Source: Burkholderia pseudomultivorans (lineage in GTDB: Bacteria > Pseudomonadota > Gammaproteobacteria > Burkholderiales > Burkholderiaceae). Taken from it: a stretch of 64,000 bases of DNA. Positions within the stretch are counted from its first letter, which is position 1; every line of letters begins with the position of its first letter. Where the stretch lies: positions 4,785,930-4,849,929 of the forward strand of contig NZ_CP013378.1 in NCBI RefSeq assembly GCF_001718415.1, written 5' to 3'. This document shows, in pieces, positions 1-7,833 of the stretch. Position numbers and translations under genes: made by a program. Under the pieces are notes generated by a model. That model did not search any database. It saw only the letters and a list, made by a program, of their open reading frames with translations, and had not been told where the DNA came from.

Positions 1-1745
1 CGAAGCGTGACCAGGACCGCATCGACGCGATGAGCGACGACAACGACAGCGATCCGGAAAACTACGATCCGCGCCGCGACGCGAACAACTACAAGGGCAC
101 CGACTACATCGGCAAGATCGGTGTCGAGCAGAGCTACGAGACCGACCTGCACGGGCTGACGGGCTTCGAGGAAGTCGAGGTGACGGCGGGCGGGCGGCCG
201 GTGCGCACGCTGTCGCGCACGCAGGCGACGCCCGGCAACAACCTCGTGCTGTCGCTCGACATCGGGCTGCAGCAGGTCGCCGAGCAGGCGTTCGCCGGCA
301 AGCGCGGCGCGCTCGTCGCGATCGAGCCGAAGACGGGCGACGTGCTCGCGTTCGTGTCGTCGCCGAGCTTCGACCCGAACTCGTTCGTCGACGGCATCGA
401 CCAGCAGACCTGGGACGAGCTCAACAACTCGCCCGACAAGCCGCTGCTGAACCGCCCGCTGCACGGCACCTACCCGCCCGGCTCGACGTACAAGCCGTTC
501 ATGGCGCTGGCGGGGCTGACGCTCGGCAAGCGCACGCCCGGCTGGGGCTTCCAGGATCCCGGCTACTTCACGTTCGGCGGCCACACGTTCCGCAACGACG
601 TGCGCTCGGGCCAGGGCTGGGTCGACATGAACAAGGCGATCATGGTGTCGAACGACACCTACTTCTACATGCTCGCGCGCGATCTCGGCGTGAACGCGAT
701 CGCGAACTTCATGAAGCCGTTCGGCTTCGGCCAGATCACCGGCATCGACGTGCAGGGCGAGGCGCGCGGGATCCTGCCGTCGACCGACTGGAAGAAGAAG
801 GCGTTCAAGAAGCCCGCGCAGCAGAAGTGGTTCGACGGCGAGACGATCAGCCTCGGGATCGGCCAGGGCTACAACTCGTTCACGATCCTGCAGCTCGCGC
901 ACGCGACCGCGACGCTCGCGAACAACGGCATCGTGATGAAGCCCCACCTCGTGAAGGAAGTCGAGGATCCGATCACGCGCGCGCGCCACCTGACCGTGCC
1001 GAAGGAAAGCGGCGTGATTCCGCTGAAGCAGGCCGACATCGACGTCGTGAAGCGCGGCATGGAGAACGTGATCGAGAACCCGTCGGGCACCGCGTACAAG
1101 GTGTTCCGCGGCGCGCCGTATCTCGCGGCCGGCAAGACCGGTACGGCGCAGGTGTTCTCGCTGCAGGGCTCCAACTACAAGGGCCATCTGCTCGCCGAGC
1201 ACCTGCGCGACCATGCGCTGTTCATTGCGTACGCGCCGGTCGACCATCCGCAGATCGCGCTCGCGCTGATCGTCGAGAACGGCGGCTGGGGTGCGCAGGC
1301 CGCCGGCCCGATCGCGCGCCGCGTGCTCGACTTCTACCTCGTCGATCGCCAGAACCCGAACAACGAGGCCGCGGCCGTGGCCGCCGCGGCGTCGGCGACC
1401 GAGCCCGTCAATGCGCCGGTGATCGGCGACGCGAACAAGCCCGCCGCCATCGCGGCCGGCTTCACCGCACTGCCGCAGCCGGTCGTGCCGAGCGCGGCCA
1501 GCGCGGCGGACGCGGCATCGGCCGCATCCGCACCGGATGCATCGGGCGCGGCCGCCGCCAGTGCCGCGCAGCCGGCCGTCGCGAGCGCGGCCGCGCCGCG
1601 GCCCGCGAGCCTGCCGCCGATCCGGCGCCCGCACCGGCCGCGCCGGCCCGCCAGCGAAGCGCAGCCGCTCGCCGCCGCGCCGCGTGAAGACAACCCCCGT
1701 GCGACGCCCGCCCAGCAGGCGGCGAACGCCGGAACCGCTCATTAA
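1..1745 (+). CDS. mrdA: penicillin-binding protein 2 (5' end outside the window)
   Basis: Transpeptidase that cross-links peptidoglycan during rod elongation, anchored in the inner membrane with its catalytic domain in the periplasm. The reading frame is open from the window edge, so the N-terminal membrane anchor and part of the pedestal domain are missing. The three penicillin-binding motifs are visible: SxxK as PPGSTYKP (near nt 477-500), SxN as SND, and KTG as GKTGTAQV (near nt 1130-1150). After the catalytic domain there is an unusually long Ala/Pro/Arg-rich tail of about 110 residues, likely disordered. rodA follows after 11 bp, the classic PBP2-RodA pair, so the genes are surely one operon. 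Confidence 0.96.
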   Translation, partial: KRDQDRIDAMSDDNDSDPENYDPRRDANNYKGTDYIGKIGVEQSYETDLHGLTGFEEVEVTAGGRPVRTLSRTQATPGNNLVLSLDIGLQQVAEQAFAGKRGALVAIEPKTGDVLAFVSSPSFDPNSFVDGIDQQTWDELNNSPDKPLLNRPLHGTYPPGSTYKPFMALAGLTLGKRTPGWGFQDPGYFTFGGHTFRNDVRSGQGWVDMNKAIMVSNDTYFYMLARDLGVNAIANFMKPFGFGQITGIDVQGEARGILPSTDWKKKAFKKPAQQKWFDGETISLGIGQGYNSFTILQLAHATATLANNGIVMKPHLVKEVEDPITRARHLTVPKESGVIPLKQADIDVVKRGMENVIENPSGTAYKVFRGAPYLAAGKTGTAQVFSLQGSNYKGHLLAEHLRDHALFIAYAPVDHPQIALALIVENGGWGAQAAGPIARRVLDFYLVDRQNPNNEAAAVAAAASATEPVNAPVIGDANKPAAIAAGFTALPQPVVPSAASAADAASAASAPDASGAAAASAAQPAVASAAAPRPASLPPIRRPHRPRRPASEAQPLAAAPREDNPRATPAQQAANAGTAH

Positions 1746-1756
1746 CGGAGAAAGGC

Positions 1757-2905
1757 ATGCAATTCGACAAGCGCGCCTGGCTCGACAAGATCAAGCAGAT
1801 GTTCGCGGGCTTCGACCGCCCGCTCGCGCTGATCGTGTTCCTGCTGCTGTGCGTCGGCATCGTCACGCTGTACAGCGCGAGCATCGACATGCCGGGCCGC
1901 GTCGAGGACCAGCTGCGCAACATCCTGCTGACGTTCGTGCTGATGTGGGTGATCGCCAACATCCCGCCGACGACGCTGATGCGCTTCGCGGTCCCGCTCT
2001 ACACGTTCGGGGTCGCGCTGCTGGTCGCGGTCGCGCTGTTCGGGATGACCAAGAAGGGCGCGAAGCGCTGGCTGAACGTCGGCGTCGTGATCCAGCCGTC
2101 GGAGATCCTCAAGATCGCGACGCCGCTGATGCTCGCGTGGTACTACCAGCGCCGCGAAGGCGGCCTGCGCTGGTACGACTTCGTCGCCGCGTTCGGGATC
2201 CTGCTGGTGCCGGTCGGGCTGATCGCGAAGCAGCCCGACCTCGGCACGGGCCTGCTGGTGTTCGCCGCCGGCTTCTTCGTGATCTATCTCGCGGGCCTGT
2301 CGTTCAAGCTGATCGTGCCGGTGCTCGTCGCGGGCGTGATCGCGGTCGGCTCGATCGCGGTGTTCGAGGAGCGCATCTGCCAGCCGGAGGTGCAATGGCC
2401 GCTGATGCACGACTACCAGAAGCACCGCGTCTGCACGCTGCTCGACCCGACGTCCGACCCGCTCGGCAAGGGCTTCCACACGATCCAGGCGGTGATCGCG
2501 ATCGGCTCGGGCGGCGTGCTCGGCAAGGGCTACCTGAAAGGCACGCAGGCGCACCTCGAATTCATTCCGGAAAAGCACACCGACTTCATCTTCGCGGTGT
2601 TCTCCGAGGAGTGGGGGCTCGCCGGCGGCCTCGTGCTGCTGACGCTGTACATGGCGCTGATCGCGCGCGGGCTGTATATCGCCGCGCAGGGTGCGACGCT
2701 GTTCGGCCGGCTGCTCGCAGGCTCGCTGACGCTCGCGTTCTTCGTCTATGCGTTCGTCAACATCGGGATGGTGAGCGGCGTGCTGCCGGTCGTCGGCGTG
2801 CCGCTGCCGTTCATGAGCTACGGCGGCACCGCGCTCACGACGCTCGGCATCGCGATCGGGATGATCATGAGCGTCGGCCGGCAGCGCAGGCTGATGAAGA
2901 GCTGA
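1757..2905 (+). CDS. rodA: rod shape-determining protein RodA (SEDS glycosyltransferase)
   Basis: Polytopic SEDS-family peptidoglycan polymerase that works with PBP2 in the elongasome. The 382-residue product has the expected length and many hydrophobic helices. Its C-terminal part carries the conserved SEDS stretch around residues 340-375 (GVPLPFMSYGG), and EFIPEKHTDFIF in the middle is typical of the family. The ATG is preceded by a good GGAGAAAGG ribosome site. It lies 11 bp after mrdA and is probably the last gene of a mreBCD-mrdA-rodA operon whose start is outside the window. Confidence 0.96.
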   Translation: MQFDKRAWLDKIKQMFAGFDRPLALIVFLLLCVGIVTLYSASIDMPGRVEDQLRNILLTFVLMWVIANIPPTTLMRFAVPLYTFGVALLVAVALFGMTKKGAKRWLNVGVVIQPSEILKIATPLMLAWYYQRREGGLRWYDFVAAFGILLVPVGLIAKQPDLGTGLLVFAAGFFVIYLAGLSFKLIVPVLVAGVIAVGSIAVFEERICQPEVQWPLMHDYQKHRVCTLLDPTSDPLGKGFHTIQAVIAIGSGGVLGKGYLKGTQAHLEFIPEKHTDFIFAVFSEEWGLAGGLVLLTLYMALIARGLYIAAQGATLFGRLLAGSLTLAFFVYAFVNIGMVSGVLPVVGVPLPFMSYGGTALTTLGIAIGMIMSVGRQRRLMKS

Positions 2906-2939
2906 GCGCGCGGCCGCGGCCGGCGCGCCGGCCGTGCGC

Positions 2940-3713
2940 TCACTGCGGCGCCGCGCGCGGGCTTGCCTGCTCCGCGCCGCCGCCGCCCGATGCCGGCCCC
3001 TGGGCCTTGAGCCGCGCGCTCAGTTCCTTGAACTTCAGCCCGGCCGTCTCGTCGCCCTGCGCGGCCGCGGCCGCGTAATACGCGCGCGCGATGTTCAGGT
3101 TCTGCGTGACGCCGTCGCCGCCACGCTCGTAGAACGACGCGGTCACGTACTGCGCGGTCGGCTCGCCCGCGTCGGCCGCCTGCTTGTACCAGATGAACGC
3201 CTGCCGGTTGTCGCGCGGCGTACCGCGCCCGTCGAGGAACTGGTTCGCGAGCGACAGCTCGGCCTGCACATGACCCTGCTTCGCGGCCCGCAGGAACCAG
3301 CGGTGCGCCTCGGCCGGGTTGCGCGCGACGAACTCGCCGTCGTCGAACATCCGGCCGTACACGTACTGCGCGTGCGACATGTTCGCGTCGGCCGCGCGCC
3401 GGAGCCAGCGCAGCCCCTCTTCGACGTTCGCCGTCACGCCTTCACCAGTGAGCAGCATCATCGCGTAATTGAACTGCGCGAGACGATCGCCGCGCTCGGC
3501 CGCGTCGTGGAACTGGACCAGCGCCGCGCGGTAGTCGCCCGCGTTGTAGTCGGCGACCGCCGCCTGCGTCTCGTGCGCGGGATCGGGCTTCGGGTGCGGC
3601 GCATTCTGCGCGGCCGCCGCGACACAGACAGCCCACAGGCCGAGCGCCGCGCAGCGCCCGCCGATTCCCCGCGCGCCCGGGCTCGCGCAACACGCGCCGT
3701 CGCCGCCGTTCAT
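2940..3713 (-). CDS. Sel1-like (TPR-type) repeat protein, exported
   Basis: A 257-residue protein with a hydrophobic N-terminal stretch (residues about 17-36, ending AAAAQ), consistent with a signal peptide and a periplasmic location. The rest is four to five Sel1 repeats of about 36 residues with the usual A-x-x-G-x-x-x-A pattern, for example AQFNYAMMLLTGEG and AQYVYGRMFDDGEF. Such repeats mediate protein-protein contacts; no catalytic motif is seen. Its ATG overlaps the stop codon of the upstream aldolase gene (ATGA), so the two are translationally coupled. The partner is unknown. The C-terminus is low-complexity Gly/Ala/Pro. Confidence 0.8.
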   Translation of the reverse strand: MNGGDGACCASPGARGIGGRCAALGLWAVCVAAAAQNAPHPKPDPAHETQAAVADYNAGDYRAALVQFHDAAERGDRLAQFNYAMMLLTGEGVTANVEEGLRWLRRAADANMSHAQYVYGRMFDDGEFVARNPAEAHRWFLRAAKQGHVQAELSLANQFLDGRGTPRDNRQAFIWYKQAADAGEPTAQYVTASFYERGGDGVTQNLNIARAYYAAAAAQGDETAGLKFKELSARLKAQGPASGGGGAEQASPRAAPQ

Positions 3714-4495
3714 GACCGCACCTCCTGCAGCGCCTGCCGCGTCGCGCGCAGCAGCCACGTCACGTCGGCCGACAGCGCGATCATCCGGTAGCCGGCGTCG
3801 CGATACGGTCGCGCGCTGGCCGCATCCGATGCATAGACGCCGACCGCGACGCCGGCCTGCCGGCCGGCCGCGAGCACGCGCGCGATCGCCGATTCGACGT
3901 CCGGATGGCGGACATCGCCGAGATGGCCGAGGCTCGCCGCGAGATCGGCCGGGCCGACGAACAGGCAGTCGACGCCGGGCGTCGCGGCGATCCGCTCGAC
4001 TTCGTCGACACCTCTCGCCGACTCGATCTGCACGATCACCGCGACCTGCGCATTGGCCGTCAGCAGGTAATCGCGGCGCATCCCGAACGCGGCCGCGCGC
4101 ACCATGCCCGCGACGCCGCGCAGCCCGTCCGGCGACTCGGGCGACGGAAAGCGCGTGAGCCGCACCGCGTGCGCGGCGTCGTCGGCCGTCTCGATGCCCG
4201 GAAACATCAGCGTGCGCGCGCCGGCGTCGAGCGCGCGCTTCACGAGCCACGGCTCGCGCCCCGGCACGCGCACGACGGGCTCGCTCGGCAAGTGCGCGGC
4301 GGCCAGCGCGCGCAGCTGCGACGCGACGTCGCGGCTGTCGTTCGGCGCGTGCTCCATGTCGATGCACAGCCAGTCGTAGCCCGCGTGCGCGAGCGCTTCC
4401 GCCGCGGCGTCGCTGCCGAGCGTGAGCCACAGCCCGTACAGCGGCTCGTCGCCGTCATGCAGACGTTGTTTCAGCGAATTGGTGAGCGTGCTCAT
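3710..4495 (-). CDS. HpcH/HpaI-family aldolase (class II, 2-keto-acid type)
   Basis: Cytosolic metal-dependent aldolase of the HpcH/HpaI family, cleaving or making 2-keto-3-hydroxy acids and yielding pyruvate. Of 261 residues, family hallmarks are GLWLTLGS near the N-terminus, WLCIDMEHAPND (metal-binding glutamate region), VIVQIESARGVDEVE (metal-ligand glutamate) and DCLFVGPADLAASLGH. The start chosen is MSTLTNSLKQ, which matches normal family length; an upstream in-frame ATG would add an arginine-rich non-homologous stretch. The physiological substrate cannot be told from sequence. It overlaps the Sel1 gene by 4 bp. Confidence 0.85.
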   Translation of the reverse strand: MSTLTNSLKQRLHDGDEPLYGLWLTLGSDAAAEALAHAGYDWLCIDMEHAPNDSRDVASQLRALAAAHLPSEPVVRVPGREPWLVKRALDAGARTLMFPGIETADDAAHAVRLTRFPSPESPDGLRGVAGMVRAAAFGMRRDYLLTANAQVAVIVQIESARGVDEVERIAATPGVDCLFVGPADLAASLGHLGDVRHPDVESAIARVLAAGRQAGVAVGVYASDAASARPYRDAGYRMIALSADVTWLLRATRQALQEVRS

Positions 4496-4746
4496 CGATA
4501 CGGCCTCCCGGCGGACAGGCAATCGAACGGAACAGGCAAGGAGAAGGCATGACGCGGCGGGCCGCCGCGCCCGACGAAGGACGCGTTTCGCGACGCCACG
4601 CAAGGATCATAGCGCGCCGTCGGATGAAATGTGGGGGAGGAGAAACCAGACGGCCCCGGCCGGGGCGCCGCCTGGCGGCAAGCGCGCGGCCGGCCGCGCG
4701 AAGCGGCGGCCCGGCGCGCGGCGATCGACTGCCGATCAACCGGCGA

Positions 4747-5199
4747 TCAGCGGCCCGGCTGGCGCTCGACGTCGGCCCAGCAGTTCGGCGTTTCGTACAG
4801 CCGCACGCGCTCGAGGCGCAGGTTCACGCCGTAGTGCGCGTCGTAGACGTTCGCGAGGATGTCGAACGCGAGCGCCGCGAGGTTCTCGACGGTCGGGATC
4901 CGGTCGATCACGACGGTCTTGTGGTCGGCCATCTGCTCGAGGAACGAGCGCACCACTTCGTCGCGCGCGTAGACGAGGAACGCGTGGTCCCACTTGCTGA
5001 CGAGATGCTCCATCGCGAGCGCCTTCACGTCGGCGAAATCCATCACCATGCCGCGATCGGGCGCCCCCTCGGTATCGACGAGATCGCCGCGCAGCGTGAC
5101 TTCGAGCACGTAGCGATGCCCGTGCAGGTTCCTGCACTGGCTGCGGTGATCGGGAATGCGGTGGCCCGCGTCGAATTCGAGTTTTCGGGTAATCAGCAC
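4747..5199 (-). CDS. queD: 6-carboxy-5,6,7,8-tetrahydropterin synthase QueD
   Basis: Converts 7,8-dihydroneopterin triphosphate to 6-carboxytetrahydropterin, the second step of queuosine and preQ0 biosynthesis. The 150-residue protein shows the zinc-binding histidines in FDAGHRIPDH and NLHGHRY, the catalytic cysteine in SQCRNLHG, and the C-terminal substrate-binding glutamate in YETPNCW. The start is GTG, giving MLITRKLEF, a normal family N-terminus. It is the last gene of the leftward queC-queE-queD group. Confidence 0.95.
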   Translation of the reverse strand: MLITRKLEFDAGHRIPDHRSQCRNLHGHRYVLEVTLRGDLVDTEGAPDRGMVMDFADVKALAMEHLVSKWDHAFLVYARDEVVRSFLEQMADHKTVVIDRIPTVENLAALAFDILANVYDAHYGVNLRLERVRLYETPNCWADVERQPGR

Positions 5200-5217
5200 G
5201 ATGTCAAAAGCCGTGGC

Positions 5218-5850
5218 TCAGGGAATGTTCAGATATTTGTGGGTCTGCATCGACAGGCGCCACTGCGGATGGCGCTTGCACCAGTCGATCGCGAGCTTCG
5301 TGTTCAGGTCGCGCGACGGGCCGTCCATCGGCTGGACCAGGAAGTACTCGAAGTCGAGCTTCGCGTAATCGGCGAGCCGCTGGTTGTCCTGCGGGATCAC
5401 GACCTTCAGCTCGTTGCCCTTCGTGACGACGAGCGGCGCGTCGGCCTTCGGGCTCACGCAGATCCAGTCGATCGACTCGAGCACCGGCAGCGAGCCGTTG
5501 GTCTCGATCGCGATCTCGAAGCCTGCCGCGTGCAGCGCGTCGACGAGCGGCTGGTCGAGCTGCAGCATCGGCTCGCCGCCCGTGCAGACCACGAAGCGAT
5601 GCGCCTCGCCGTCCGGCCACAGGCCCGCGATCGTCGCGACGAGCGCGTCGGCGTCCTTGAACTTGCCGCCGTTCTCGCCGTCGGTGCCGACGAAGTCCGT
5701 ATCGCAGAAGCGGCACACGGCCTCCGCACGATCCTCTTCGCGGCCGGACCACAGATTGCAGCCGGCAAACCGGCAGAACACGGCCGGCCGGCCCGCATTC
5801 GCGCCCTCGCCCTGCAACGTGTAGAAAATTTCCTTGACCGCGTAAGTCAT
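5218..5850 (-). CDS. queE: 7-carboxy-7-deazaguanine synthase QueE (radical SAM)
   Basis: Radical S-adenosylmethionine enzyme that rearranges 6-carboxytetrahydropterin to 7-carboxy-7-deazaguanine. In the 210-residue protein the iron-sulfur cysteines lie in FCRFAGCNLWSG and VCRFCDTDF. The long insert between the first cysteine and the CxxC pair is the known modified cluster motif of one QueE subclass, not a mutation. GGEPMLQ is the usual SAM-binding GGEP. The gene starts 72 bp after queC and ends 18 bp before queD, consistent with one operon. Confidence 0.95.
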   Translation of the reverse strand: MTYAVKEIFYTLQGEGANAGRPAVFCRFAGCNLWSGREEDRAEAVCRFCDTDFVGTDGENGGKFKDADALVATIAGLWPDGEAHRFVVCTGGEPMLQLDQPLVDALHAAGFEIAIETNGSLPVLESIDWICVSPKADAPLVVTKGNELKVVIPQDNQRLADYAKLDFEYFLVQPMDGPSRDLNTKLAIDWCKRHPQWRLSMQTHKYLNIP

Positions 5851-5922
5851 CGTGCTTCGTCCGGCTCGCGCCGCTCGTTGTCGATCAGAATCCGTTGTTC
5901 ATTCACCGCGCCGCCATCCGCT

Positions 5923-6657
5923 TCACAGCGGCGCTTCGGTCACGCGTTCGCCCTTCAGGTAGGCCTCGTAGCCGCGCTTGCGCAGCTTGCAGGCCGGGCA
6001 CTCGCCGCAGCCGAAGCCCCAGTCGTGCAGTTCCGCACGCTCGCCGACGTAGCAGGTATGCGTCTCGACGCGGATCAGCTCGACCAGCGCTTCGCCGCCG
6101 AGCTGTTCGGCGAGTTGCCAGGTCTGCGCCTTGTCGAGCCACATCAGCGGCGTCTCGAGCACGATGCGCGTGTCCATCCCGAGGTTCAGCGCGACCTGCA
6201 GCGCCTTCATCGTGTCGTCGCGGCAGTCGGGATAGCCCGAGAAATCCGTCTCGCACATCCCGCCGACCAGCACGCGCAGCCCGCGGCGATAGGCGATCGC
6301 CGCGGCGATCGTCATGAACAGCAGGTTGCGGCCCGGCACGAACGTGTTCGGCAGGCCGTTCGCCGCCGTCTCGATCTCGATCGTGCGCGTCATCGCGGTA
6401 TCGCTGATCGCGCCGAGCACCGACAGGTCGATCATGTGATCGTCGCCGAGCCGGTCCGACCACTGCGGGAACTGCCGCTTCAGCGCTTCGCGCACGCCTT
6501 CGCGGCATTCGAGTTCGACGCGATGGCGCTGGCCGTAGTCGAAGCCGAGCGTCTCGACCGTCTGATAGCGTTCGAGGGCCCAGGCCACGCACGTGGCCGA
6601 GTCCTGGCCGCCGGAAAACAACACGAGCGCGCCGTCTTTAGCGTCTGTCCGAATCAC
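5923..6657 (-). CDS. queC: 7-cyano-7-deazaguanine synthase QueC
   Basis: ATP-dependent ligase that turns 7-carboxy-7-deazaguanine into preQ0. The PP-loop motif is [10 protein letters not shown] near residue 15, and four zinc-ligand cysteines sit near the C-terminus ([25 protein letters not shown]). The start is GTG with GGAG 8 nt upstream. First gene of the leftward group; no queF or tgt is present in this window. The 5' region (6658-6953) is GC-rich and I recognise no riboswitch in it. Confidence 0.96.
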   Translation of the reverse strand: MIRTDAKDGALVLFSGGQDSATCVAWALERYQTVETLGFDYGQRHRVELECREGVREALKRQFPQWSDRLGDDHMIDLSVLGAISDTAMTRTIEIETAANGLPNTFVPGRNLLFMTIAAAIAYRRGLRVLVGGMCETDFSGYPDCRDDTMKALQVALNLGMDTRIVLETPLMWLDKAQTWQLAEQLGGEALVELIRVETHTCYVGERAELHDWGFGCGECPACKLRKRGYEAYLKGERVTEAPL

Positions 6658-6953
6658 CGTGATACTCCGTGAATGTGTAGGCTCGCGTCGCGCTGCGCCC
6701 GGTGGCCGGCTGCCGCCGGACGGCCCGACGCGTGCCGGCCTGCGCCGGCTCGACCAGTATAGGCAGCGCCTTCGGCCGCGAACGCGGCAGGCCGCTTATA
6801 CCGCCCATTGCGCGCCATCGGTGTCGCGCTTGACGGCGACGCTGCGCGGGCGGCGCTGCCCGCGCCTGAAGCGATGCGCTAAGTCATTGAGCGGGCACGG
6901 ATTTTATCATGCCGCCGCGAACGCTGCCGGGCACGCGAGGCCCGCCACAAACG
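6658..6953. other. intergenic region between queC and tRNA-Phe terminator
   Basis: About 296 bp without a gene. It must contain the queC promoter, but no clear -35/-10 pair or structured leader was recognised. The part closest to the terminator is slightly richer in A/T (CGGATTTTATCATG). Confidence 0.4.
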
Positions 6954-6986
6954 AAAAACCCCAAGAACCTGACGATTCTTGGGGTT
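6954..6986 (-). terminator. Rho-independent terminator of tRNA-Phe
   Basis: Reading leftward, a 9-bp perfect stem (CCCCAAGAA paired with TTCTTGGGG, 8-nt loop) is followed by five T residues. It lies 8 bp beyond the CCA end of the tRNA. Confidence 0.9.
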
Positions 6987-6994
6987 GGAACTGC

Positions 6995-7070
6995 TGGTGG
7001 CCTGGGACGGAATCGAACCATCGACACGCGGATTTTCAATCCGCTGCTCTACCAACTGAGCTACCGGGCC
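6995..7070 (-). tRNA. tRNA-Phe (anticodon GAA)
   Basis: A 76-nt cloverleaf on the minus strand with encoded CCA. The D arm is GCTCAGTTGGTAGAGC, the anticodon arm GCGGA-TTGAAAA-TCCGC gives GAA, and the T arm is GATGG-TTCGATT-CCGTC. The acceptor stem GGCCCGG/CCAGGCC has one C-A mismatch at the fifth pair, which is worth noting. The gene has its own promoter and terminator. Confidence 0.95.
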
Positions 7071-7084
7071 AACGAAGAAAAGCG

Positions 7085-7113
7085 ATTATAGCGAGCCTCT
7101 TTGAACTGTACAA
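7085..7113 (-). promoter_or_regulatory. sigma-70 promoter of tRNA-Phe
   Basis: Leftward TTGTAC (7113-7108), 17-bp spacer and a perfect TATAAT (7090-7085), placed about 15 bp before the tRNA 5' end. It lies in the gap just after the response-regulator gene. Confidence 0.8.
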
Positions 7114-7131
7114 GTACTTTCGCAAAAAATT

Positions 7132-7833
7132 TTATGCGGCGCCTTCGGACGGCTTCTTGCCGAGCTCGACGCCGAGCTGCTTGAGCTTGCGATACAGGTG
7201 CGTGCGCTCGAGGCCGGTCTTTTCCGCGACGCGCGTCATGCTGCCGTTCTCGCGCGCGAGGTGATACTCGAAGTACGCGCGCTCGAACGCATCGCGCGCT
7301 TCGCGCAGCGGAATGTCGAACGGAATCGCCGCGGTCTGGCCGGCAAGGCCGAGCGCCGCGGCCACGTCGTCGCCGAGCGTCGGCAGCGCCGCGGCGGAAG
7401 CGACCGACGCCGGCCCTGCCGCCTGCCCGGCGCCGGCCTTCGCCGCCGCGTTCGCGGACACCGGCGCCGCGCCGCGCGCGAGGCCGTGCTCGACCGCCTT
7501 CAGCAGCTTCTGCAGCGCGATCGGCTTCTCGAGGAAATCGAGCGCGCCGATCTTGGTCGCCTCGACGGCCGTGTCGATCGTCGCATGCCCGGACATCATG
7601 ATCACCGGCATCGTCAGCAGGCCCTGCGCCGCCCATTCCTTGAGCAACGTGACGCCGTCGGTATCGGGCATCCAGATATCGAGCAGCACGAGATCGGGCG
7701 CCTGATTCAGCCGGTATTCCCGCGCAGCCTGCGCGTTCTCCGCCGCCTCGACGACATGTCCTTCGTCGCTGAGGATCTCCGAGAGCAATTCCCGGATGCC
7801 CATTTCATCATCTACCACCAGGATGGTTGCCAT
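7132..7833 (-). CDS. response regulator, NtrX-like, lacking the AAA+ domain
   Basis: A 233-residue two-component regulator. The N-terminal receiver has the acidic pair D8/D9, the phospho-acceptor D52 in LLDIWMPDTDG and K103 in FLEKPIA. After an Ala-rich linker (about 120-170) comes a C-terminal Fis-type helix-turn-helix (MTRVAEKTGLERTHLYRKLKQLG). The sigma-54-activating AAA+ module of ordinary NtrC/NtrX is absent, so it probably does not activate sigma-54 promoters directly. Its start codon follows the stop of the kinase gene with no gap, so the two are a coupled pair. Confidence 0.9.
   Translation of the reverse strand: MATILVVDDEMGIRELLSEILSDEGHVVEAAENAQAAREYRLNQAPDLVLLDIWMPDTDGVTLLKEWAAQGLLTMPVIMMSGHATIDTAVEATKIGALDFLEKPIALQKLLKAVEHGLARGAAPVSANAAAKAGAGQAAGPASVASAAALPTLGDDVAAALGLAGQTAAIPFDIPLREARDAFERAYFEYHLARENGSMTRVAEKTGLERTHLYRKLKQLGVELGKKPSEGAA

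Noticed and set aside
4549..6672. 707-codon plus-strand frame opposite queC-queE-queD
   Set aside because: It lies antisense to three well-identified genes, has no ribosome site and is rich in Arg, His and Val as expected for a shadow frame in GC-rich DNA.
6658..6953. preQ1 riboswitch upstream of queC
   Set aside because: Expected from the pathway, but no recognisable aptamer pattern was seen.
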